Part shown: piece after piece, positions 1 through 18,613 of the stretch
Numbering within the stretch: the stretch's first letter is position 1
Layout: each line of letters starts with the position of its first letter
NCBI GenBank assembly: GCA_036768485.1
Contig: JAVLUZ010000145.1
Location: forward strand, 21,857,522-21,921,521
Length of the DNA stretch: 64,000 nt
Reading direction: 5' to 3'
From: Mermis nigrescens
Lineage: Eukaryota > Nematoda > Enoplea > Mermithida > Mermithidae
Made by a program: the position numbers and the translations under genes
The notes under the pieces: generated by a model
Told to the model about the DNA's origin: nothing
What the model saw: only the letters and a program-made list of their open reading frames with translations
The model's database searches: none

Positions 1-1235
1 GCAGCAAGTTAGCTATGCAGCGGTTATGGGAAATTAGATGGAGTAAACTAGGCGAGACTTTGCAAGCCTATTTAATGAAAAAAGCAAACACAGATGCATT
101 AAAGACAATCCAAGATATTGTTGGTTTAAAGCAGCAGGAAACGCGTGAGCTTACAAGAAAGAGACTAGATGTAGGTATGGATGCATGCCCGCAACGATTG
201 TATGCACTATTCAATTTACGCCAGGTTCGTTTGCTATAATGTTCATGATAACAAAATAAAACACCTTTACATACAATTGCAGTTTTGCAACTTACAAGCA
301 ATTTACGACAAGTAAACATTTTACATTATGTTTGTACACTCTAATGTGAAGAATTGAATTTATTCAAAGTTTACATTTTTTCAGAGGCCGCAGAATATAC
401 TACGAGTTTTTTGCGTTGCTTATAGAAAGTCTGATCTTTAGCAGATTTTGCAACTTTTAATCCCCTCCTTTTCCATCCTTAATAATCAGCAATCCCAAGT
501 ATATTCGGCCGTTTTGTTCCATTGGAGCATTTTTGTTTTGCTAGTACCCTATGTTTAATTAGCATGATTTGAGTGAAAATCATTGAGTAAACACAAATGG
601 TAACATGCCAGAATAATGAAAGCAGTCCAAAAACGCGGAAAACAATATTGTTCTGAATATTAGCATTACCTTTGTTGAACAAGACAACCTTACCTCATTT
701 AAAAAGATCAAAAAATTTCAGTATAATCTCTACACAATTATTGGGTACGTTCAATGTCCTAATTCCGACGTTACATGAACATTTTTGAAAAAATTAAGCC
801 CTCCGCAACGCTCTGAAACTAACTTTAATTTTTAGTATAATCTTACATAACTACTCGGTGTAAACAAAACATACAGCAGATTCGTAATCCTGACCCTATG
901 GAACATTTTTAGGAAAAATTCACGTTTTGCAACGCTCTGGGAGTAAAATAGATTTGGAATGTAAACTACACATTAACAATGTAGGAATAGCGTCAACTTT
1001 ACACAACTACTGGGTGTTGAGAAAACTAACAGTAAGATTCTTATTTCTGACATTACGTAGAAGATTTTCAAAAAATTTAGCTTTCACAAGGCCCTAGAAC
1101 TAAAGTTAATTTGCTGTGTAAAGTTTACACAACTATAGAGTGTAAAAAAGATTGTAGTCGGATTTATAATTCTGATATCACTCTTATATTACAATCAACA
1201 TTTATAAAAAACCGAGCTAATTTCCGATCCAACAG
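1..1235 (-). repeat. Worn arm copy of the composite foldback family, cut by window start
   Basis: Positions 383-546 match the right terminal repeat of the sub-element seen at 18440-18613 (ggccgcagaatata through ttgctagta). Positions 1-200 match its core at 18062-18200. Positions 700-1230 hold three worn modules with TTTACAC-type motifs like 19320-19900. The left terminal repeat lies outside the window. No coding potential is seen. Confidence 0.75.
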
Positions 1236-2866
1236 GTCTTAACTTCGGCTGATGCGAGCATGAGATCTTAGATCTTGCAACATTAGATAGATAGAAGTGT
1301 CTTCTTTCGAATCGTGTAAGAAAGTTTGGACGGATATCAACGCTTTGGGCGCTACGGCAATATGTTTACATCTACACTGTAATATTGTTTAAACGCCAAT
1401 AGCGTCATTGGTCTTGCCATCAATTCGCATCCTATTTTCACGGGGTTTAAAAAATGAGCTAACTAGTTTTATTGACGGTATTTATTGCCAAACAGGTCAA
1501 AAAACGATACCTACATGAGCAATAATGTGATACAATGCAGAAACTCTGGGATTAGAACAATGTCAATGTGAGGTATGAACAAATAGCCGTAGTGCACGAA
1601 ACGCTGGCAGCTGGTCAAAATTTTTAACGCGGTTTAACAATGACATGTTTGTCTATAAAGTGTAGCTGGTCCTAAAGTTTTATGTTTAAATCATCCGAAG
1701 TTATGACTTATCAAATCGAAATGTAGCCTTTTTTATGGGCCACCCTGTACATATATACATGGGCGTATTTAGGGGGTGGGGGGCAGCCCACTCTCCTTAG
1801 TGCAAAAATAATATAAGAAACGTAAGGAAAAGCAAAGAAAATTGACATCTCTTTATTAGGAAATCTCAAAATTTTCGGCAGTTTGCGCCGTAGAATCATT
1901 ATATTAATTAAGTTAGGCCCAAGCGAGGTCAAAAAGTGTCATTTTTCATAGCTTATCGAGAAAAAATGAAAATTTCTCCGAAACGTTTGAATTCTATGAC
2001 CTTAACGGATAGAGCGTGTTCGGAAACATGAGAAAATGCACTTCATTTGGTGCCCCGGCGAAGATATCCCTAAATATAGGTTTACCAATTTCGGACCGCC
2101 CCTCACCTAAAATAATCCTCCATCATTCAAACTGTTTACCAATGTGTGGTCGTCATGTAACATCGGCATTTTTAACAGCAATATCCTACGATCTCTGATA
2201 GAATAATAGCTTATGGATAATTGCCGTTTTCTTTAATGCAAATGATCAGCTGATTACCTTCTAAAACACACTTATGCTTATAAGGAGGACAAGAACCAGC
2301 TCAATAATGAAATCCAAAACATTGCCGAGTAAAACAATTTTTTTCAAAATAGCGCATCCTAACGTTTTCCTACCACAGTTATAGAATTTCTACGGAGAAA
2401 TTTCTTATGATACAAATATTCTTGCAAAATTTGACTCAAAAATAAACTTCCAGATTAAAAATCCTTTAACAAAGAATTTTTATCTTCGATAAACAAGACA
2501 GAGACATCGTTTTTTCCAATCTCTGGGTTTACCCCCCCCCACCCTCCCGCACAAGAATTTTTCATCCAGCAGAATGTTTAGTTCTCAAAAAGTCATTTTA
2601 AATGACTTTTTATATATTTTAGCGATCATCTAATTCAAAAGTGCTAATTTGTCTGAGGCATCGCACCATATAGTAGAAATTGCCTGAATTTCATCGAATT
2701 AATTTTTTATCTTTCACTTTTCCAGTAGGATACAACGTCGTCAAAAATGTTAAAATGTTTTTGAGATGGTCACTTTAGGGATATTTTTAGGTTAATTTAT
2801 TTAATTTAATTTTGTACGTTTTAATTATTTAATAATTTGTAATTTAATTAAAAAATTTAATAATAT
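1236..2866. other. Gene-free stretch with weak repeat relics
   Basis: No convincing exon is seen. Around 1760-1800 there is a G-rich repeat end (gggcgtatttagggggtgg) of the kind found at other repeat termini in this window. A C-rich tract lies near 2530-2550. The rest is AT-rich and unassigned. Confidence 0.5.
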
Positions 2867-4388
<1,522 letters not shown>

Positions 4389-6539
4389 CCCAACTTTTAG
4401 TTAGCAAAAGATAGTAGTTATTCCTATCTTTGTCAGTGTTGTAGCCAATGTCATTAGGTACTGCTTATAACTTAGCAATTTAAACTTGCATTGTGTATGA
4501 ATTATATTCCGACTCCGCGCGTTTGCAATATTATTTAGCTGAAGTTCGAAGCAGCATTATTTTCTGTGCTCAAGCTGGAATTCACTTATCGCTTATGATC
4601 GTTGCTTACTTCGACCATGATGCAACTTCAACAAATAATCTCACGTTTTGTCATTTTACTTCTCGCTGACTCTTATTTAGTCCGATAAAGTTCATTGTAA
4701 ACAAACGCGCCCAACTGGCATCTCACACTTGATTTATTGTTTTTTTTGAATTTAAGAAAAATATTATGTTTTGCAAGGCTCTAGGTCAAAAGTTCATATG
4801 CAGTGTTTACTTACATACACAGAATGCACAGAAGATTTTAGTCGGATACGTAAATCTGATATTACGCGGATATTACAATCAACATTTATAATGACATTAC
4901 GTCTCAACAATGGTCTGATGACAAATTAAGATTAGGTGTAAAACAATTTAAAAACGAAGATTAATATGTAGTGTAAACTGTTGTGTAAAAAAATGTGTGT
5001 AACCGACTTCTTACACTTTATTCCTTAAAAATTTCTAGTCATAAGGAAAAAAATAGGTTTCCGCAAGGCTCTAAAACGAAGATTAATATGTAGTGTAAAC
5101 GATATGTTAACACCTAGTGTAAAAAAGATTTTAGTCAGAATCGTAATTTTAATATTGCTTCGATATTACGACCAACTTTTATGAATTTAGTAAGTCTCCA
5201 TAATATAAGGATAAATTAACATTGGTTTAAACCACTTTATTGAACTGTTGAGCGTAAACATACGCGCCGAAATTGCTTATCGAATTTGGTTTCAGGTTTA
5301 TTTACAGACTTGAGAATCATGTCCCTGACTCATAACCGGAGAAGCTGCCAGAAAAAAACAAGACAAAAACCTGTTTAAAGCACCCCATTCTTGACTTTAC
5401 ACTTGCTTAATATTGGTTTAGACATACGCGATTCGCTACGACATACACCCCATATAAGGCACTTTATTTTTATTCTATTGGACCTATCCTGACTTCTGAA
5501 TGGAGAAATAGGCGAACAAAACCCAAACAAAGACATATTTTCCATCATTCAGAACATTGTAAACTTTAAAAATCCGTACCGTATCCCCTATTGAGTGTAA
5601 AGAAATTCGGTTTGGTACAGTTTGTAGCTTTCGAGTCGTAGTACGTTTCTATGTGCAAAAATTCTGTTGCAAAAATTATTCGATATGATTTACCAATCGA
5701 AATTGGGGAAAAAACGTGTTTTTTCGCCCATTTTTCACGTCTGATTTCGAACTTTACACCCACATAAATAACTCAATATTGCGTTTTTTTGAACGCGGTT
5801 TGCTGCGACGTGTAGCCCCTAGAAGCTGCTTGATTACTGTTATACTCATTTAAGTCCAACTCATAAGCGGAAAAAGCTGGCAGAGAATTTTTAGTTAAAA
5901 TCTGTTTTTTACACCATCGACTAGAGTGTAAACTTTAAACCCCAGGACCTAACTCCCTATTGCGCGTAGAAAAGTCTGCTTGTAGGCAGATTGTAGCCCT
6001 TGATCCGCTCTACATTTCTGTCAGAAAACATTTCTAAAAACTCATAGCCGGAGTTACTATCAGACATAGACAAGTTGAAAACTCGACCAAAATGTGATTT
6101 TTCACCCCCAGATTTTCGCACTCTTTACACTCCCATTCGAGTACTAATGCGAATTTCAACAAACAAAAAAAAGTCATTCTGGAGCATCCCTTCCTCTACA
6201 AATCTGTGCCATTAATTTTTTTGAAGAGTCAATACTGAGTTGTCCACATGCCGCCTAAAAAACCTCCCAAAATTGATCCTATGTTATAACGTTACACAAA
6301 AACTTTACACAGCCAGTTTTGAGTTTCAAGAAAAGCAAAAAAACACGGGCAGCGAATTTTTGTATTATCTTTCTTTCAAAAAAAACCGCACCTTCCAAAA
6401 GTGTCCCGTTATAGCTGTAGGGGGGTGCACAGGTGTTAGGGGTACCCAAGTATGTTATAGGTACGCGCTAACGCGACCCTTTGCTTTTTTCTTCAAGTGA
6501 AGTGGAAACGGAATGTGGACAGCCATAATGCGTTTTTAG

Positions 6540-7430
6540 CACACTTTTTCGCTTCTAAACTCAAAATTTTCCGGCGCTTCGCGCCGGATTTCTCATGTTC
6601 TGTTTTTTCTTACTTTAGCAGCCCAAATTTTACTTAAAAATAACGAATTTGTCAAAATTTTCGGCGCTTCGCGCCGAATTTCTTATGTTCTATGTTTTTC
6701 CTTACCTAAGAAGACTAGATTTTACTTTAAAATAACGAATTTATCAAAAATTTTGGGCGCTTCGCGCCGGATTTCTTATGTTCTATGTTTTTTTTCTCAC
6801 CTTAGAAGACTAGATGTTACTTTAAAATAACGACTTTGTCAAAAATTTTCGGCGCTTCGCGCCGAGTTTCTTATGTTCTATGTTTTTCCTTACCTAAGAA
6901 GACTAGATTTTACTTAAAAACAACGAATTTGTCAAAAATTTTCCGCGCTTTGCGCCGAATTTCTTATGTTCGATGTTTTTCTTACCTTAGAAGACTAGAT
7001 TTTACTTTAAAATAACGAATTTGTCAAAAAGTTTCAGCGCTTCGCGTTCAATTTCTATGGTCTATGTTTTTTCTCACCTTAGAAGCCCAGATTTTACTTA
7101 AAAATAGCGAATTTGTCAAAATTTTCGACGCTCCGCGCTGAATTTTTTATGTTCTATCTTTTTTATTAACTTAGAAACCCAGATTTTACTTAAAAATAAC
7201 GAATTTCTTAAAATTTTCGGCGCATCGCGCTGGATATCTTATTTTCTATCTTTTTTCTTAACTTAGAAGCCCAGATTTAACTTAAAAATAACGAATTTGT
7301 CAAAACTTTTGGCGCTTTGCGCTGGATTTTTTTTTCTTAACTTAGAAGCCCAGATTTTACTTGAAAATGGCGTATTTTACAAAAATTTTCGGCGCTTCGC
7401 GCCGATTTATTATGTTCTGAATTAGTTTTC
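6540..7430. repeat. Tandem array of about 91-bp units, each with a GC-rich hairpin
   Basis: About ten diverged copies occur. The hairpin core GGCGCTTCGCGCC or a variant recurs near 6571, 6662, 6755, 6850, 6943, 7036, 7126, 7218, 7311 and 7390. Between hairpins is a constant AT-rich stretch (TTTCTTATGTTCTATG, CTTAGAAGACTAGATTTTAC, AATAACGAATTTGTCAAAA). The hairpin has a 6-7 bp stem and a TTC loop. The array fills most of the spacer of palindrome 1. Confidence 0.93.
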
Positions 7431-7605
7431 TTAACAAAGCTTCAAAATTAAATGCAAAGAAAATAATTTCGAAATGTCTTGGAGTCAAGCTTTAATTTGA
7501 TATTGAGAAATTAGACATACCGATGGGTTAAAAGATAGATTTTTTATATCCAAATTTGAAATAAAGCAAGAAAATTTTTGAATTTTTTTTTAGATTTTTT
7601 ACTTC

Positions 7606-8049
<444 letters not shown>

Positions 8050-10502
8050 TAGGTAGCGCGTTAGCGCGTACCTATAATATACTTGGGTACCCCTAACACC
8101 TGTGCACCTCCCTATAGCTATAACGGGACACTTCTGGAAGGTGCAGTTTTTTTAAAAAGAAAGATAATAAAAAAATTCGCTGCCCGTGTTTTTTGTTTTT
8201 CTTGAAACTCAAAACTGACTGTGTAAAGAAAGTGTAAAGTTTTTGTGTAACGTTATAACGTAGGGCGAATTTCGGGACCTTTTTACTGCGGCATGTAGGC
8301 AACTGAGCATTGATGACTAGAACAATTAATTAGCATAGGATTGTAGAGGGATAAATTTTACAGGACATCATTTTTTTGTTTTTTGAAATTCGCATTAGTT
8401 CTCGAATGGCAGTGTAAAGAGTGTGGAAATCTGTGGGTGAAAAAAGCACTTTTTGATCGAGTTTTCAACCTTCTTATGTCTCATACTAACTCCGGTTATG
8501 AATTTTTTAAAATGTTTTCTTACAGAAATGTAGAGCGGATCAAGGGCTACATTCTGCATATAAGCAAAGTATTCTACGCTCTATGGTGAGTTAGATCCTG
8601 GGGTTTAAAGTTTACACTCTAGTGGATAATGACTAAGATTTATCTGCCAAACTTTTCCACTTATGTGTCAGTGTAAATTAAAAACAGCAGTAATAAAGTG
8701 CCTCTCAGGGGCTACACATCGCAGCAAACCGCATTTAAAAAAACGCAATATTGAGTTATTTATGGTGGTGTGAAGTTCGAAATCAGACGTGAAAAATGGG
8801 CGAAAAAACACGTTTTTTCCCCAATTTTGATTGGTAAATCATATCAAATAATTTTTGCAACAGAATTTTTGCACATAGAAACGTACTACGACTAAAAAGC
8901 TACAAACTGTACCAAACCGAATTTCTTTACACTCAATGGGGAATACGGTACGGATTTTTAAAGTTTACAATGTTCTGAATGATGGAAAATATGTCTTTGT
9001 TTGGGTTTTGTTCGCCACTTTCTCCTTTCACAAGTCAGGATAGGTCCAATAGAATAAAAATAAAGTGCCTCATATAGGGTGTATGTCATAGCGAATCGCG
9101 TATGTCTAAACCAATATTAAGCGAGTGTAAAGTCAAGAATGAGGTGCTTTAAACAGGTTTCTGTCTTGTTTTTTTCTGCCAGCTTCTCCGGTTATGAGTC
9201 AGGGACATGATTCTCAAGTCTGTAAATGAACCTGAAACCAAATTCGATACGCAATTTTAGCGCGTATGTTTACACTCAACAGTTCAGTAAAGTTGTTTAA
9301 ACCAATGTTAATTTTTCCTTACGACATTACGGAGACTTACTATTTTCATAAAAGTTGGTTGTAATATCGAAGCAATGTTAAAATTATGATTCTGACTAAA
9401 AATCTTTTTACACTAGGTGTTAACATATCGTTTACACTACATATTAATCTTCGTTTTAGAGCCTTGCGGAAACCTAATCTTTTCCTTATGACTAGAAATT
9501 TTTAAGGAATAAAGTGTGAGAAGTCGGTTAGACATATTTTTTTACAACAGTGGTGTAAACTGTTTTAGACCTAATGTTAATTTGTCATCAGACCATTGTT
9601 GAGATGTGATGTCTTTATAAATGTTGATTGTTATATCCGCGTAATATCAGATTTACGAATCCGACTAAAAACTTCTGTGCATTCTGCGTATGTAAGTAAA
9701 CACTGCATATGAACTTTTGACCTAGAGCCTTGCAAAAACATAATATTTTTCTTAAATTCAAAAAACTATAAAATAGAATATGTATAGGTAAAAGTATAGA
9801 CCACACAAAAAGCGTAAAAAACGCGTTTTTGTGCAGAGATCAAATTTTTGACATGTTTTCGGTGGTTTTTGTAAAAGTTAGGGTGAAAATCATAGATCCA
9901 GTACCTACCTTGTCATACCTACTACGTTAGTGCTTACCAACATTATTCATACACGCAATGTGATCAATATCATTTTAAAATTTACTCAAACAAGCACGCA
10001 ATAACTTGCAAGAAATTTTCCACATATGTATATATATTTAACTATCTTCAATCATAGCGATTGGGCGAAAATCATTTCGTCCCGTTTGCTACGCAATCTA
10101 CCCAACTGTAAAGAAATGTCCACTTCAACAACGCATGCATTTTACTTTGAAATGCGTGTTTCTTAGGTCCATTAGCCAGTGCATTGCTGCGGGCAGTCAG
10201 CTTTATTGGACTAAATAAGTGTCAGCGAGAAGTAAAATGACAAAACGTGAGATTATTTGTTGAAGTTGCATCATGGTCGAAGTAAGCAACGATCAGAAGC
10301 GATAAGTGAATTCCAGCTTGAGCACAGAAAATAATGCTGCTTCGAACTTCAGCTAAATAATATTGCAAACGCGCGGAGTCGGAATATAATTCATACAAAA
10401 TGCAAGTATAAATTGCTGAGATGGAAGTAGTACCTAATGACATTCGCTACAACACTGACGAAGATAGGAATAAGTACTATTTTTTGCTAACAAAAAGTTG
10501 GG

Positions 10503-12184
<1,682 letters not shown>

Positions 12185-14572
12185 TAGGTAGCGCGTTAGC
12201 GCGTACCTATAATATACTTAGGTACCTCTAACACCTGTGCACCCCCCTATAGCTATAATGGGACACTTCTGGAAGGTGCGCTTTTTTTTAAAAGAAAGAT
12301 AATAAAAAAATTCGCTGCCCATGATTTCTTTGTTTTTCTTGAAACTCAAAACTAGCTGTGTACAGAAGGTGTAAAGTTTTTGTGTAACGTTATAACATGG
12401 GACAAATTTTGGACCATTTTACTGCGGCATGTGGATAACTAAGTATTGATGACTCGAACAATTAAACAGCATAGGATTATAGAGAAATGAATTCTCCAGA
12501 ACACCATTTTTTGTTTTTTTAAATTCGCATTAGTTCTTGAATGGCAGTGTAAAGAGTGCGAAAATCTGGGGGTGAAAAGCACTTTTCGGTCGAGTTTTCA
12601 ACCTGCTTATGTCTGATACTAACTCCAGTTATGAGTTTTTTGAAGTGTTTTCTGACAAAAATGTAGAGCGGATCAAGGGCTACATTCTGCATATAAGCAA
12701 AGTCTTCTACGCTCTATGGTGAGTTAGATCCTGGGGTTTAAAGTTTACACTCTAGTTGATAGTGTAAAAAACGGATTTTAACTAAGATTTCTCTGCCAAA
12801 ATTTTCCGCTTATGAGTCCGGGTACGTTGAATACAGCAGTAATTAAGTGCCTCTTAGGGGCTACAGATCGCAGCAAACCGCATTTAAAAAAACGCAATAT
12901 TGAGTTATTTATGGGGGTGTAAAGTTCGAAATCAGACGTGAAAAATGGTCGAAAAAACACGTTTTTTCCCTAATTTTGATTGGTAAATCATATCAAATAA
13001 TTTTTGCAACAAAATTTTTGCACATAGAAACGTACTACGACTCAAAAGCTACAAACTGTACCAAACCGAATTTCTTTACACTCAATGGGGAATACGGTAC
13101 GGATTTTCAAAGTTTACAATGTTCTGTATGATGAAAAATATGTCTTTGTTTAGGTTTTGTTCGCTACTTTCTCCTTTCAGAAGTCAGGATAGGTCCAATA
13201 GAATAAAAATAAAGTGCCTTATATGGGGTGTATTTCATAGCGAATCGCGTATGTCTAAACCAACATTAAGCGAGTGTAAAGTCAAGAATGATGTGCTTTA
13301 AACAGGTTTCTGTCTTGTTTCTTTCTGCCAGCTTCTCCGGTTATGAGTCAGGGACATGATTCTCAAGTCTGTAAATGAACCTGAAACTAAATTCGATACG
13401 CAATTTTGGCGCGTATGTTTACACTCAACAGTTCAGTAATGTGGTTTAAATCAATGTTAATTTATCCTTACGACATTACGGAGACTTACTATTTTCATAA
13501 AAGTTGGTTGTAATATCGGAGCAATGTTAAAATTACGATTCTGACTAAAATCTTTTTTACACTAGGTGTTAACATATCGTTTACACTACATATTAATCTT
13601 CGTTTTAGAGCCTTGCGGTAACCTAATCTTTTCCTTATGACTAGAAATTTTTAAGGAATCAAGTGTGAGAAGTCGCTTAGACACATTTTTTTACACAACA
13701 GTGGTGTAAACTGTTTTACACCTAATGTTAATTTGTCATCAAACCATTGTTGAGACGTAATGTCATTATAAATGTTGATTGTAATATCCGCGTAATATCA
13801 GATTTACGAATCCGACTTAAATCTTCTGTGCATTCTGTGTATGTAAGTAAACACTGCATATGAACTTTTGACCTAGAGCCTTGCAAAAACATAATATTTT
13901 TCTTAAATTCAAAAAAACAATAAAATAGAATATGTATAGATAAAAGTATAGACCACACAAAAAGCGTAAAAAACGCGTTTTTGTGCAAAGAGCAAATTTT
14001 TGACATGTTTTTTGTTGGTTTTTGTAAAAGTTAGGTTGAAAATCTAAGATTCAGTACCTACCTTGTCGTACCTAATACGTTAGTGCATAATAATAACATG
14101 CAAGAAATTTTCCACATATGTATATGTATTTAGCCATCTTCAATCATAGTGATTGGGCAAAAATCATTTCGCCCCGTTTGCTACGCAATCTACCCAACTG
14201 TAAAGAAATGTCTACTTGAACGACGCATGCATTTTACGTTGAAATGCATGTTTCTTAGGTCGATTAGCCAGTGCATTGCTGCGGGCAGTTAACTTTATCG
14301 GACTAAATAAGTGTCAGCGAGAAGTAAAATGACAAAACGTGAGATTATTTGTTGAAGTTGCATCATGGTCGAAGTAAGCAACGATCAGAAGCGATGAGTG
14401 AATTCCGCTGCTTCGAACTTCAGCTAAATAATATTGCAAACGCGCGGAGTCGGAATATAATTCATACACAATGCAAGTATAAATTGCTGAGATGGAAGTA
14501 GTACCTAATGACATTCGCTACAACACTGACAAAGATAGGAATAAGTACTATTTTTTGCTAACAAAAAGTTGG

Positions 14573-16116
<1,544 letters not shown>

Positions 16117-16170
16117 TGTTTTGATTTGTTTTATTATCAATAACCGTTTCTTATTTACCAATTCGAAGCA

Positions 16171-16788
16171 ATGCTTGAAACGACTGTGATAAATCTGATA
16201 TCTCGGAAGCGGAAGACGAATGGGTTCTTCATCGAAGCTGGAGCGAATGATGGTGAACAGAATTCTAATACTTTATTCCTGGAAAAGTATTTCAATTGGA
16301 CTGGATTACTGGTGGAACCTGAAGCGAGAAATTTTATAAAATTAGTATCAAAGAAACGGAAATCCTGGCTGGCAAATTGCTGTCTACATGATAAACAAAT
16401 GCCAAATCGGATGTATATCTCTTCCAGGAATTTAATAAGTTTTCCAACTAGTGATGCAATTCCATCTGAGAAAAACATCATCAGATTTTTTGGGCTTGAA
16501 AAGAAGAGGAGAGTGTGGTGTTTTAATCTTCATTCTTTGCTACTGGCCATTAACAAAACATCGAATATCGATTATTTGGTGCTAGATACAGAAGGAAGTG
16601 AACTGGGAATAATGTCATCTCTAAATTATACAGCACTGCGTCTAAAAGCATTGCAGGTGGAACACTACAAACGAAATTATATTTTTATTAAAGATAGAAT
16701 AAGCTCAAAGAAGCGCATTCTTCAATATAGACACATTCGTTCAACAGCATATTCCAGAATTGAAAGAAATTCTAGCAACACACTATGA
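16171..16788 (+). CDS. FkbM-type SAM-dependent methyltransferase, partial or frameshifted
   Basis: The 205-residue frame carries both hallmarks of the FkbM methyltransferase fold. The SAM-binding motif I is [17 protein letters not shown] (residues 18-34), followed by [17 protein letters not shown], where the acidic residue should contact the ribose. The later strand is [17 protein letters not shown] (residues 132-148), followed by LQVEHYKRN. Metazoan members are secreted or Golgi-type proteins of roughly 230-300 residues. Here the N-terminal anchor is absent, and an in-frame stop lies just upstream at 16141. A missing 5' exon with an acceptor near 16168 is possible. The last 25 residues look unlike the family, while the next frame (16703-16816, ...[19 protein letters not shown]) gives a more family-like C-terminus, so a frameshift near 16700 is likely. 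Codon use and lack of repeats set it apart from its flanks. The substrate is unknown. Confidence 0.75.
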   Translation: MLETTVINLISRKRKTNGFFIEAGANDGEQNSNTLFLEKYFNWTGLLVEPEARNFIKLVSKKRKSWLANCCLHDKQMPNRMYISSRNLISFPTSDAIPSEKNIIRFFGLEKKRRVWCFNLHSLLLAINKTSNIDYLVLDTEGSELGIMSSLNYTALRLKALQVEHYKRNYIFIKDRISSKKRILQYRHIRSTAYSRIERNSSNTL

Positions 16789-16816
16789 TGTCTTATTTAT
16801 GAATACTCTTATTTGA

Positions 16817-17492
16817 TTTATTGAGCAATGATGATGCTTAACAATAGTAAATTTGCTGCCTACTTGACTATTTATTTTCTTTCATATTCGTGTCTCAATT
16901 CGTATAACTATCTTTCGTATTGTGATATGCTCTCTCATTCTAAATGTTCTATCGATGTACTTAGAAGCAATTGGGATTTATAAGTGAAATGTTATTCACA
17001 AGCATGGCGATATTCATGAGCATGACACTATTCATAAGTTTGACAGTATGTAATCCTAAGCGCAACGCTTTCAGAAGGGCAAAATGCGATAAAAAACCGT
17101 GGGAAAATCCACTTCATGACCAAAAATGACGTGAAGTGTGTTGGGAGACACCTGAAAATAGTAAATTTTCTGGAGAAAACAAGGTATGACTAAAAATTAA
17201 GGAAGATTTAAATCTTTTTTTATACGGAAATCAATCGGAAACGGGTATCACGTTGTTTTAATGCTATTTCAGCATTTATACCAGCTTTATGAGTTATTTT
17301 GAACCAATAAAGCTCAATTTTCGAGTGCGCTGATCGGGTTTATACCAGTTGTTTGAGGTGAGGAGCTAACAGACTTGCTCGCCTATTCATGTACTTTGTC
17401 CTAATTATAGAAGGCACCTGCTGGAGACATACATTGTACATATAAGAATATTGCTTGAAAAATAATAAGTGTTTTACATATAAGCTTCTTGA
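16817..17492. other. 3' flank of the FkbM locus
   Basis: Unique AT-rich DNA without a convincing exon. An AATAAA lies near 17296 but is far from the reading frame. Related words (CAATAAAGCTC, TTATACCAG) repeat near 17275-17345. Confidence 0.4.
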
Positions 17493-17676
17493 ACTAGTAA
17501 AGAAAAATGCTCCAAAGGAATAAAAAGGACGAATATTCTTAGAATTATGCATATTAAGGGCATAAAAGGTGGGGACCAGGGAAAAGTTACCTAGGTATGC
17601 TCGTTACAGTTGTAAGAATCTGCTAAAAATTAAGCTGGCACTAAAAACAAAAAAAGAAGTATATTCAGCGGCCTGC
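17493..17676 (+). repeat. Solo worn terminal repeat of the sub-element family
   Basis: ACTAGTAAAGAAAAATGCTCC through CGGCCTGC follows the order of the left terminal repeat at 17848-18020 with many substitutions. No matching right repeat is seen, so this is a half element. Confidence 0.65.
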
Positions 17677-17847
17677 AAAAGGAGTTGCACATCCAGCATC
17701 AAAATAAATAACACGAATAGTTCATTCCTAGAAAAGATGCGATCACTAATCAAAAAAACGGCGTAATATGTATCATGAAAGAATTAACTCTTCACAATGG
17801 TCCGAAGACAAGTGAATCAAATAGGAAGCGGTAGTTACCTATATATA

Positions 17848-18613
17848 TACTAGCAAAGAAAAATGCTCCGATGGAACAAAAAAGATGAATATACTTGGAA
17901 TTGTGGATTATTATGGATGTAAAAGGAGGGGACTAGGAAAAATCTACCTAAAGTCGGAAAATCTGCTAAAAATCACACTTTCTCTAAGCAACGCAAAAAA
18001 TCGATGTATATTCTGCGGCCAACAGATTAAAATAAATATTCAACCATAACAATGATTGAAACAGCAGCACGTTAGCTATGCAGTAGCTATGGGAAATGAT
18101 ATTAAGTAAACTAACAGTCTTCCAAGCCAATTGAATGAAATAGCAAACATCGAAGACAATTGAAGACATGGTTGGTTAAAAACAGTAGGAGACACGTAAG
18201 TTGACTTGAAACAGACTTAATGTAGATACACTAGCATGCCCGAAACGATTGTGTGCACTAATCAATCGGCTCCTGCTTTGCTTGCTATAATGCTCATAAA
18301 ACAAAACAACTTCAAATACAATACCTCTTAGTTTTCTATCAATCAGGTGCCAGCAATTTAAAAAAGTAACCTTGATAGATTTCGTTTATACACTCTTATC
18401 TGAAACTTCGAACATCATTTAAAAAAGACACTTTTTTAGAGGCCGCAGAATATACATCGATTTTTTGCGTTGCTTAGAGAAAGTGTGATTTTTAGCAGAT
18501 TTTCCGACTTTAGGTAGATTTTTCCTAGTCCCCTCCTTTTACATCCATAATAATCCACAATTCCAAGTATATTCATCTTTTTTGTTCCATCGGAGCATTT
18601 TTCTTTGCTAGTA
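17848..18613. mobile_element. 766-bp sub-element with about 173-bp inverted repeats
   Basis: The outer ends are complementary over at least 30 bp without mismatch and continue to about 18020 and 18440. TA flanks both sides. The 420-bp core starts AACAGATTAAAATAAATATT and is unrelated to the 760-bp core of the 3090, 10503 and 14573 copies. The terminal repeats therefore carry two different cores. Confidence 0.85.

Noticed and set aside
6540..7430. CRISPR-like array of regularly spaced palindromic repeats
   Set aside because: The segments between hairpins are themselves repeated, no cas genes exist, and the genome is eukaryotic. It is a satellite.
10222..10443. A 73-residue minus-strand frame shared by arms B and C
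   Set aside because: The arm C copy has lost 7 residues and arm A has an in-frame stop, so the frame is shared only because the DNA is.
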